Shown: positions 13,301-25,300 of the stretch, one piece after another
Position numbering within the stretch: the stretch's first letter is position 1
How the letters are laid out: each line of letters starts with the position of its first letter
Source of the DNA: Mytilus trossulus
Lineage: Eukaryota; Mollusca; Bivalvia; Mytilida; Mytilidae
Reading direction: 5' to 3'
NCBI RefSeq assembly: GCF_036588685.1
Contig: NC_086381.1
Coordinates: 49,041,431 to 49,105,430, forward strand
DNA: 64,000 nt
The notes under the pieces: model-generated
Database searches by the model: none
The model's input: only the letters and a program-made list of their open reading frames with translations
Told to the model about the DNA's origin: nothing
Program-made: the position numbers and the translations under genes

Positions 13301-16300
13301 GATCAGCATTTGAAAAGAATGACCTAATAATGCTTCAAATGATGAATGACAAAGCATTTTTGGACAATGCAGTCTATCATAAAGGTTGTATTACCAAATA
13401 CTTGTTAATTAAAGCTAAGTCTGAAAGCTTAAACATTGCTAGTTCTATACTGGACCACGACACCGCTTTTCGGTCGCTAATTTCAGATGTACACGAAGAT
13501 TTATTTGTTGGAAGAAAGGCTTTCCCCATGTCGCAAATATTGCAAATATATATTTCTCATCTGCCTGATCACCTGCCAAAGACATACCCTGTAACCAAAC
13601 TACAAGATAAACTGGAAAGGTATTACGACAAGGCAATTATTGTGCAACCACAGCACGGTCAAGGGAAGTCAAACTTTGTATTTAGCAGCAACGTATCAAT
13701 AGGTAACGTTGTTGCAGCCGCGGGAAAGTTGAAATCAAAGTTAAAGACATCTGAAATTGAACAGGAAGTATCGCAAGTGTCCGACAATATCAGCGATGAT
13801 CAAATATTACATTCCGCGGCTAAAATCCTTAGACGTGACATCGAAAATTTAACCGTTCCTACCGATGAATACCCAACTCCAAACGAGGCGTCCTTAGCCG
13901 TGTCTATGGAGCGGATGCCTTCATCGCTTACAAAATTTGTCTGTTGGCTGATGGACAACAAGTCATTTAAGGACGCGTCTGAACCCTATGTTGTTCCGTT
14001 TGACTAAATAAGAAAGGTGATGGGTATAACTGAGTGTATTGTTTCGGTTTCCAAGGATACTTTTACTCCGTTCCACCTTGGTCTTGCTGTGCAGTTATAC
14101 CACGATTTCGGGTCGAAACATCTCATAGAGACCTTATATTCTCATGGTATCTGTGCTTCATACGGAGAGATCAGACGATACCTAACCAGCACTGCCAATC
14201 ATGAAATAGAAAAAATCACTAACGGTGTTTACGTTCCGGATGGAATAATTCCTATTCCAGATGGCGGAGGTTTGATTCAGGAAGGTGCTGATAATATCGA
14301 TATTAACACCGAAACCATAGATGGAAAAGACACATTCGATTCAATGGCAAGGGCTGTTTTCCAAATTCGACATTATAACGAAGAACCAAACATAGATCAG
14401 TAAAAAATAAAAAGAACCAAAGAAAGGTCAATACAAATCGATGATAGTGCTTTCTTTCTGTCCGCTTGTATGCCGTTTGTTAAACCAAAAACGGGAAAAC
14501 GCCTCGTAGAAATTAAGATGTATACGGCAACATAACTGACTGCGCAAGCAAACTATCCAATACATCTGAAATGCTTTGGATTCTCTTACGGTCGATCTCT
14601 AGAAAGAATTTAGACATTCCTGTTTTATTCCCAACAGACGTGCCTCAGAAAAAACCGTTTTGGACTGGTTATAACAGCTGTTTGTCGAATTTCAAACCCC
14701 ATTTCTCGATAGTGTCCTATACACGCATTATCGATTCTAAGCCAAGTGATATGGTAACGGTATACACTACCATGCGAAAGTGTGTTGATATGACAGTAGC
14801 CATGGGCCAGAAGTATTCAGTTCAAACATTTGACCAACAACTATACGCCATAGCAAAGCAAGTCGCATGGACTATGCCAGAGACATTCCGAAATCACATA
14901 ATACGCCTAGGTGGTTTCCATACACTATCATGCTTCATTGCAGCTATTGGAAAGTTATGGGGTGATGGAGGTTTAAAAGATTTGTTAGTTGATTCTTCGG
15001 TTTATGCTTCTGGAACAGTAGACCAGATGCTGAATGGAAAATAGTTTAATCGAGCCATAAGAGCTTTGACTTTGGCATTTGAAGCTTTGTATGTATCATT
15101 ATTGTCTGCTTTCTTCAAATGGTGCGTCGAAAAAGACGTTATTAATTCATTTCCTATCACTTTTTGGTCTTCCTTGTCGTACATAGCTTCTAACTTCAAT
15201 TCGAATCCAGAAGTCTTGTCATCGATTAATTCTGCAATGGCTGAAATTGAACGTCACATGCTTCCTCTCTTGAAAGACTTTAGACAATGGGGTTGCAATG
15301 TATCACCAACATTTAAATTTTGGGACATCTTTCTCACGACAGTCAAAATAATGTTACAAAACATTCGATCCGAAAGAGAAGGACTATGGAGATATGTCGT
15401 CAGTCTCGGCCATGGTGCCTTTCATTTTTGTCACAAACAGGTTTAACTATTCTAGATGGTTGCCAGTTTATATACAAGATATGTTCAATTTTCCTCCAGA
15501 TAGTTTGCCAGCGTTTACATCGGGTGATTTTTCTATTCGACAGAAGCCAAGTGCCTTCAATGGGATATGGAGTGACATGGCAACAGAAAAGACTGTCATA
15601 AAGGACTCCAAAGGATGTGGTAGTATTGTTAATAGCACAAGACAGAAACCTGCTTTGATAAGATGGTCCCTTACACGCCACATTCTAGCCGATTTCAGTT
15701 CTGGTTTCACTGCTGTTGCGGAGCAACTGTCCCATGAAGAGGCAAAACCAACATCTATGAGAAGAGACGATACTTATCTGAAACTTCTCTTAGATCATAT
15801 GCAGCAAAGAATGACAGATCCCTTTGACGTCTCGCTGCATCCAAAACCCTTAATCAACATCTCGACAGGAATGTATGCACCAAGAGATATCGAATCATCA
15901 TTAATCAATGCACCACAAGATGGTGCGAAAATGGCAAAATCATTTATTGACGGCGCTCTTGCAGACGATCAACATGGTATTTTTATGGTCCAATTACTCG
16001 TTAAAAGTTAAAGACGTTCGAAGATCTTACCAAAAAGACAAAACTGAAATGTAGGTCAGGTGAAATTATTGAAGGTCACATCAATCCTGAGTTGGTCTCT
16101 CGTCGGGCATTGGTGCTTGCAAATAGTCGGGATGACGTCACTGTGGAAAAAGTCTTGTCATTTCCTATCGGGCCAATACCAACATCACTTTTTCATGATG
16201 ATGGAACTATGAGGAAAACATGCAAAGCCGATCTTGGCCATCAACTGGAAGCTTTAGTTTCAAGTGTGAAGTCTTTGGAACATTCCGATAGGTTTTCTAC

Positions 16301-19300
16301 TGTATTAATACGAGACGGTATGGCTTTGACTCAATCTCTGCAAGTGAAAAAGTTTAAAACCTTTGGTGATTTGGCACGAGTCTTTATCCAATCCCATTTG
16401 TTTTGTTTGAAAAGTACAGGTTGTCTCGTGGACGTTTTTGATAGATATGATTTAGAACAGTCAATAAAATCAGCGGAACGTGTCCGAAGATCAAGTTCTT
16501 GTTCGTCATTTAAAGTGTTTCAGGTCATAGACAGTCGTCAAATTCCTGACTGGAAAAAGTTTCTTGGAGTAGGTGAGAACAAGCAGGCCTTAATTAGATT
16601 TCTTGGCGAATCGATTATTCAGCATCACGATAGACCAACCGTTTCAATGACACACGGGGAAGTCATTTATCTAGCTGGCACCTCCACTGACCCTATTTCT
16701 GTTACGAAAATATGCTCAGAAGGAGTATTCAGATTTGATGAATTGTTTTGTACACACGAGGAAACAGATACTCGCATGATTTTACATGCTGTTCATGCAG
16801 ACAAAGTGTTTTGTGTGAAAGGAATCAAGAGAAGGATAATAATGAAGTCACCAGATACAGATGTACTGATTTTATGCGTTCATTACTTCCCCTCCATACA
16901 GCATACCCATGAGCTATGGTTTCAAACAGGCACTATAACTTGCACACAAGATTTGCGCCGCTATATACCTGTCAATGAACTATGTCAAAGTCTTGGGTCT
17001 ATCATGTGTAACATTCTACCAGCTGCACATGCTGTAACAGGATGCGATACAACGTCATCCCTGTTTGGGATCGGTAAGCGCACTCTTTTTAAAGTCTTGA
17101 AGGACAACCCAGATGATTTCTCCGATTTGTCAAACCTTTCGAATTGTGACATCGATAAATCTATAGTTGCAGCTCGAAATCTTGTTGTTAGGTTGTATGA
17201 TATCAAGTTAAAACTCAAACTGATCATAGTGACCTTAACAAATTGAGGGTAAAATTAGCTACAATTAAAAATTCCTCTTTTGCCAAACTTCCTCCTTCCG
17301 AATCTACCTTTAAACAACATGTACTAAGAGCTTCACTACAGACCTATATTTGGATGTCTTCCCATATAGCAAAAGTACCCCATCATTCTCCTCTGGAAAA
17401 AGAAGAACGGACTTGTTCCTGTCTATTTCAAAGATCAGATGTCATCCGAATTTCTGCAAGATTTAGTTCGCACTTGTAAGGGGAAATCAGTGTGTTCAAA
17501 GGGCTGCATTTGCTTCGAACAAAATCTATCGTGTACAGATTTATGCCCATGTCAGGCAGAGGATATTTGTCATAATGTAAATATTCATCTGGTTACAGTT
17601 AGAAACATTGATGACGACGAAGATGACGATGTATAAGATTTCAATTATCTATTGGTACCTTACCAATCATTGGAACATATAGAATGAAAAGTAAGCAGTC
17701 CGTAATGTTTTAATCTATCTTGTGGAGAAAGATATGTAAAAAAAAAAACAAAAAAAACAAAAAAACTGCCATTTGGTCTCTGACCTTGACGTGGTTGGTT
17801 GGCTTTCAAACTAACAGGAGACCGTATACGATTGTAGCTAATATAAGCTTCGATCATGATTTTCATTATGTACTTGTTCTTTCTCTCGTCTTTATTGTTT
17901 GTTTTCTGTCATACTTATGTCACCATGTCTTCAAGATTTTAATGTCCCCATGGTATTTCACGCATTTTGTGTTTGCATCTTTTTGTAATATACATCGATG
18001 TTTTACATAACTCTCTCCCTTAATAATGTTTTGAAAACTTGTAATCATTATGGTCAATTGTTGCTCATTTAGTCATCTGGACATGTAGGATGCGGTATTT
18101 TACCTGTTTCTAATAGACGTTTTGTTTTCATAACTTTAACCCCCCTTTTTCTCTGTTTGCAATAATTTTGACTTTTGTGAAGCAAAGCTTTACACAGAGC
18201 TTTATATTCAACCAAGTTTAACGTTAATGTTCCACAAATTTCGAAACCAATGATAATATATACTATTTTATACCCAATAACTGAAAGATATTTACCTAGA
18301 AATTGACGAACACCTTACTATTTAAAGAGTTTAGATTTAAAAAACATCTTTAGATGTTACTTGTATCAAATTGAATTAAAAAATTTGAAATTTCGAAATA
18401 AAAATAGGTCAAGGTCACTGTTATTTAGCAGCTGTTTAAAAAAATTCAAATTTGCACCCTATATGCAAAAAGTCAATCTAAAGTCATTTTTGGGGATAAA
18501 AATATAAAACAAGTTCTAAATCTAGATACAAAAGATATTTTTCTATAAATAAGTCGTTTTTATTTTTGCTTCAAACGCATATATGTAGGAGAAACAAGCT
18601 ATTTAAAAGTGACTGTGCATACTTCTTGAATTTTGGCTTTGACCTTTGACCCCGATTTAAAAAAAACGTGACCACGGCAGACAACGACGACAACGCTATT
18701 TCGATGAGGCTTGTTCTCCTCTTCCCAATGATATATAATATAGCCGTATGTTTTTCCGTTAAGACAAATCGATAATATTTGTAAATTTTGCACCCTACTA
18801 ATAGGCTCTAGACCCGTCTCTAATGGGTATTGTTAAGGTTATGATGTTAATATAATTAACTTCAAAGTTTTAAAAAAGAATAAAACAAGACCAAAGCAAT
18901 GCACACATAAAGTTTATAGATCTTATTAAAACTTAAAATTATTTTTAATCTTAATCTTTAGCTAATACTTTCACCAAAACTCAGAATATTGGATCTGCGG
19001 TTGGTAAAACAGTTATTTTCAATATTTCGAAATAATTAAAAAAAAGTTGATTAACTATTTGAATATTGAATTAAAATCATTCTATGAGACATTATGTGAT
19101 GTAAAGATCTGAAATAAAAAAATAGATATTTATTTGGGTAAGTTAAAGCAAGCACATGATAATGTATTGTGTCTTATACTGTTTAATGTTTATAATGTTT
19201 AAAAACAGTATTATATCAATGTGTAAACATGTTAATTATGAGCTATGAAAAACAAGTTCGTGCATTTTTCTGGATAGGTTTAAAAACAAATCAAACAGAT

Positions 19301-22300
19301 ATATTTCATTGTGAGTAAGCATTAATTAACTGTCACTATTCTATAGTTTTACGAGTGTTGGTTGTATTGATAATTCAGAACGGTAATTGAAGGTGGAGCA
19401 AGAATTATGTGTTAAATAATTCTTTTGATACGTCATTTCTGTGCAAGAGTTTCATTCCTTTGAACTACGTTCAATGCAGTTGATTGTCTGCATTTAACAG
19501 GGTTATAATTTCATTACATATAGTTATTTTATAGAATTAAAAATCGTTACAAAATTTATAAATGTACTCGATCTTAGTATTTTTTATTGGTTTATAAATA
19601 CATTGAAATAAACCTGTATTTTTATTTATTTGTTTTGAAATGTTTAAAATTATTATATTCAAACATCAAGAACTATTATTGTTTTACTTTTAAATATTAC
19701 GACAGTCGTAGATATGCAAGGTCAAATCTACCCTCATCATCATTTAGTTTCCTAGTTTAATGAAACAAATTACTCTGAAATCACAGATAGCATCGTCTTC
19801 CAAGTAATCATGGAATTGCTTTATTTTAAAGCTGCATTCTGGTTAAAATTTAAAAAAGTTGTTTTAACTTCTGTACATTATGCGGTGAATAACACGTGTG
19901 TAATTCTGCTGTTTTAAGTTGTGGTATGCATCATATAATTTAAACAGCATTCACCATGCTACTTGTAAATGCATTTCTTGCTCTAATATGATATATAAAA
20001 TTATGTCAGAACTCAAATGAAGCAGACACGCTTGCCTTAATTTATCTGCATTACTCGATCCTTAAAGACGAATACATGAAAGAAGTGTATTACCCCTTAA
20101 CACAAACACACATATGTACAAACACAAAATCAGAACACCATAGCGACTACTTTATTCCAGAAACTTCAAACTTAGCGCAGATTGTTATCCTGAGAAAACA
20201 TTGTCAACCGCGGCAAAGCCAATGTTGACAATGCTTTTTCGAGGGATACCAATCTGCTCTATCACCCTCTCAGCTGTGTATTATTTAATTTATTATACTG
20301 AATGTCCTATAATTATTGTCTTTTACAGATGAATGTTCTTTATTATCATTTTCTATGACGTCACAAACATAACCAAGTTACGGGTATTAGAAAAATCAAC
20401 AGACTGGAGGAAAGCAAGATTTTTTTAATTTTTTATTTTGACAGTCCAATAATAGAATCTGAGCTGGAACGTAGAAATTATGCATTGTCTTTAATAACTT
20501 GATATTATTCAGTTCATTGTTATTTAGATTAGCGATTTTTGATTGGTCTGGACGAGAGGGTGACATTAAAAAAATTGTCACCCGCTCAGTCATGTGATCG
20601 AGTAAACTAACACCCTCATATTAGCCAAACAAAATATGGCATTATAACATAAAGTATAATAAAACAGATTATCATATATTTAGACTAAATAACATATGAT
20701 GTTACCGTATGATAATAGCAGTAAATTTACGTAAATTCCATTTTTTTCGAATCGGTGCCTAACGGGCTGATATGAGAGGTTGTTCACATACTTCGACTTT
20801 TACCAAATGCCTTTCCGTAACGTTATCGCATGGCATTCCGGTAAAAACTCGTCAAATTCCGGAAAATACACCTTAATGTTACGTTTAATTTTTAGTGCAA
20901 AACATTCTAAGGTAGGGTACACAACAATAATTTGGATACTTGAAAGTATATTGTGTAAATCTAAGAGAAAAACAACCCACAAAAAACAGTAAAATGATAA
21001 AATAATTTTTTAAAAGTTTTAAACATAATTTCGAAAGTTACTTGAAAACTGGTGATTTGCCAAACAGTCAGTGTTCGTTATGTATATTGTTGAATTATTT
21101 TTTGTCGTCCTTATCAAAATATATATTACTCCTGTTTTTCTTCTCTGTTGCGGCATATGTTAGAACGATTTCATATCGAGTATACTACATTTGGGGTGCA
21201 ACGTCCGTAAACTTTTCACTCTATGAACTTTTATTTGAGAACCACGTAAAAGGATCAACTAAACATTAATCTGCTATTTTTTTCACTGTTGAAGCATATG
21301 ATCAGAAGATCATAACATGTCACATTCGATATTTCATATCGAATGTATTGTATCAGCCCTCGGTAAATATAAGCCCTAGAGCTATGCGACTCTCGGGCTG
21401 AAAGTGAACAAAGGGCTGATAATATGTGCGATATGAAAAACGCCATGCAATAGTCTGAAATTATTAATTTGATATAACAATTATTAATTTGATATTATCA
21501 ATTTATTATATGACATTGTTCATATCGCATGTATTGTCAGCCATAGGTTCAATATCAGCCCAAGAGCCATGCGATATGAAAAATTACATGTTATGATCTT
21601 TTTATCATATGCTTCAACATGTTTAACAATGGAGAAAAATAACAGATTCATATATTGATCCTTCACGTGGTTCCCAAATAGAAGTTCAAAGAGTGAAAAG
21701 TTTACTGACGACATGGACCCCAAATTTAGTACATTCGATATGAAATATACAATATACATAATGAACACTGTTTGGAAAGGTCCATTTTTTCAAAGGAACT
21801 ATCTAAATTATGTTTGTAACTTTTAAGAAATGCATTTGTTAAATAATTTGTTAGTTTGTTTTTTTATTTCTTTATTTTTATTATTATTTTACATAATATA
21901 CTTTTCAGTATCCAAAAAATTATTATGTACACTACTTTGTAATGTTTTTCACTGAACACATGGAAAATGTGGCATTAAGGTGTATTATCTGGAATATGCC
22001 GAGTATCACAAAAATGCCATGCGATAACGTTACAGAAAGGCATGTGATAACAATCGAAGCATGTGATAAACTTTTCATATCAGCCCACTAAGCATCAATT
22101 CGAAAAATATGGAATTTACGTTAATTTAATGCTATTATCATACAGTAAAAATCATATGTTATTTAGTCTAAGTATATGGTAAAACAGATTATCAATTTGC
22201 AATTATAGGGTTATTGCATGAATATTGGTGAATATTGTCTCAAGTAGAATTTTATATTGCACGAGCTTGCGAGTGCAATATATGTTCTACGAGGGGCAAT

Positions 22301-25300
22301 ATTCACCAATGTTCATGCAATAACCCTTTTATTGTATAGAAAATTAATATTTGAAAGTATAAATTGGTTAAAACAAAGATTTTGTTGTTGATGACGTCTT
22401 AAATTTTGAAGATGTATTACACTAGTGCAATAATAGATTTTATTGCACGCTAATTTTTGGTTACTTTCTGTGGGAAATCTTATATTGCTATGCAATAAAA
22501 AAAATATTAAATTATATAACAAAAGATTAAATTATATAACAAAATATTAATTTGATATAACAAATTATTAATGTGGTACAACAAATTATCAATTTTATAT
22601 AACAAATAATCATTTTGATATTATGTAAATAATACATAGCTTAGAGGGTAAAGAGCAGATTGTTACCCCGAGAAAACATTGTCAACCGCCTCGAAGTATA
22701 TATTAAGTCTTATAATTTGAAATATGTGATAATCTTTATTCTTTGGATTCACGACATTGTATATTCTAATTATTAGTGATGAGAATATTTATAACGTTTA
22801 ACCAACAAGGAGGACACTTTTCTTGTTTTGTAAGTGGGAAACTAGGTTTACTAACTACGTTAACAGTTCAAGGATATTAGTTAGTTAGTAGTGAATGTTA
22901 GAATGATTTCAAAATTATTCAATTTGCATATGTGTTAACCTCATATAGCTTGCACGCTACAGTTAAACATTGATAATTTTTTTTTGTAATGGGAAAATTT
23001 GTAACCTTGTGCTATAAAGACTTAATTCTGTTTTAGCAAAACACATTCTGCGGCCATTTGTAGTAGACAAAATTCTTCCTGCATTTAAAAAGGACTGGGT
23101 AGCATTCGGTGTCTACATTGGATATAACAAAGATACCTTAAAACTAGCCAGAGATCAACGGCTGACCAACCCATTTTGGCAAGTCCTGAGGTATTGGACA
23201 GAAACAGTAGAAAAAAATTGTTGTGCAGATCCTTTAAAGATACTTTACAAAGGTCTTAGTAAAGTCAATAAAAGTCTTAAGAGAGACCTGTTGGAATGGA
23301 TTGTACGAGATTCGCAAAAATTCAACATACAAGGTTTGTAGTTTGCATGAAAAATATTCTAAAAGATAATAACAAATATTATTATTACTAAATATAAACG
23401 AGATATGTTCTTATATTGATTCCTACAACGCTTTCGTTTGGCAAGCGTTATATAGAACTGTGTCAATACCGATGGTCGTAGACTAATAAAATTCGATATG
23501 CTTTCAAATGTCTAACTTTATGTGTATCTGATGAAGTTTAATTCGGAAAAGCGCTTCGGCCGCTTTAAATTTGTGAAGTGATACTTTCATTTTTCACATT
23601 AATCTGTTTTTGTAGACCAATGACATTGTTTTATGCATGCAGTATTTTGAAATATTTTCACTTGACATTTTGACATTTGTTAGTCTATGAATGATTAGGA
23701 CATTTGTTGGTGTTGAAGTTGAAATAATCCGTGTGCAAATTTTCCGGACGCCACCAATAATTTGTTAAGTGTTATGGAATGTCTGTTTTACAGATAACGA
23801 CGAATATGTATCAATTGTCGTAGCCACTAATCCATCCTCTTCTCAAGAAGTGTGTCCTATTGAATTAGACTTCTCGTTGGATTTGTTATTCCATGACGGG
23901 GGCCACATGAAAAGAAGGATTAGAGTTTATCAGTCTTTAGTTTCTTTGTTGTGTTTTGTGAACTGTCTGTCTTTTCGTCGTTTTCGTTTTTTGTCATGGC
24001 ATTATAAAAATAAGGAGATAAAATATTATTGCCCATGAGACAACTACAGATGGGTGCAGTCCTAAACTGTACAGAAAGTTAACTTGATAACCAGTCATTT
24101 GGACTGGCCACAGTTAACCTGTGACCGGATTTAGGACTGTTCTGACCAGTCATAGGACCAAAATCTAGTTAACTTGAAAAGTGGACTTGGTCCTATGACT
24201 GTTTTTATGTCTGCCAATAAGTTAACTTGAAAACAGGTCCGCTATTGATATAAGTTAACTTTGAACAAGTTCTGTCATAAGTTAACAGAAGTTAACTTCG
24301 AAACCAGTCCTACCGTAAAGTTAACATAAGTTAACTTCGAAACCGGTCCTGCCACAAAGTTAACATAAGTTAACTTTTGCTTTAACAAATCCGATCGAAA
24401 CTAGACCTGTTCCCAATTTAAATTTTGACTGGTCTGCTCAACACTAAGTTTACTTCTAAACAGGACCGCTCTACGTCGATTTTTTAAAATAGTTTTTAAT
24501 ATCTTTGTTTCGTAGTATTAACATCGAAAATAAAGTAAAATTAATACTTCCGTTATATAAACTGGATTAAATACAAATATTTGAAAATAAAGTACGCATA
24601 AAACGTTGCTTGTTACACAAATTTATCTGTGATCTGCCAATCTATAAATTAAAAAACGATCTTGGTTACAATGATAACGCGCACTGAGTATATATTCAAC
24701 CTTATTTGCACTTTATTATGTATATCTATGCAAGGACGTATATTAGATGTTAGTTTCACGTCCTTGTTAGTTATACGTCCTTGTTAGCTATACTTCCTTG
24801 ATCTATGTAGCCACAATCAGCAATATTTTAATTTCAGGATAGAATTTATTAAAAATAGTGACAATCACGTAGAACTCTTGAAAGCATCATTATAACCCAT
24901 GACCACAAAATTTTGTTTGCACAAACTAAGAGTCCCAGCATTTCCTCCTTTTGTTCAATATACTGATATGTAACAAAATTTCAGTAGTTTTGATACCTTA
25001 GGCGGACTTGCACAACAAAATTATTTGACCACATCGACCAAAACTGACCATATGTGCACTTTAATCTGTAAATATATATACCTGCATAGTAAATCAGCCA
25101 TATTTTTTATGTTAGGATTCAATGTATATACAAATGACAGCAATATTGGAGTACTATAACAACAATTTTTTTTTCGGATTCATTTAGGTTTTTTATTCAA
25201 AATATTGATATGTAACAAATTTTCAGTAGTTTTGATACCTCATGCTGACTTCTACAACAAAATTTGTTGATCGCATCGACAAAAACTGACCATATGTGTG

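Larger units (their letters stand above)
12808..17636 (+). pseudogene. Decayed intronless repeat-family gene with XPG/FEN-like nuclease domain
   Basis: Coding pieces in order: 12808-14403 (one frame, stops at 13294-13296, 14005-14007, 14401-14403), 14571-15446 (shifted frame, stop at 15042-15044), 15394-16011 (shifted), about 16009-17246 (shifted), 17222-17479 (shifted), 17439-17636 (shifted). Together they would encode about 1,600 residues. The N-terminus has zinc-type Cys/His groups (CIICQ, YHRSCYKSY, YHKGC). The middle has RLGGFHTLSCFIAAIGKLWG and NYSRW-LP-Y-DM motifs; the C-terminal half has nuclease-like motifs and a Cys-rich tail. I recognise the motif set from unnamed multicopy proteins of corals, molluscs, crustaceans and fish, generally intronless and repeat-like. 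At least two inner stops and five frame changes make it non-functional. It sits in the intron between 7918 and 23037, in the host gene's orientation. Mechanism of spread unknown. Confidence 0.8.

Noticed and set aside
21042..21768. Frames on both strands with similar peptides (NFSLYELLF / NFSLFELLF)
   Set aside because: They are mirror images produced by the arms of a foldback element, not two related genes.
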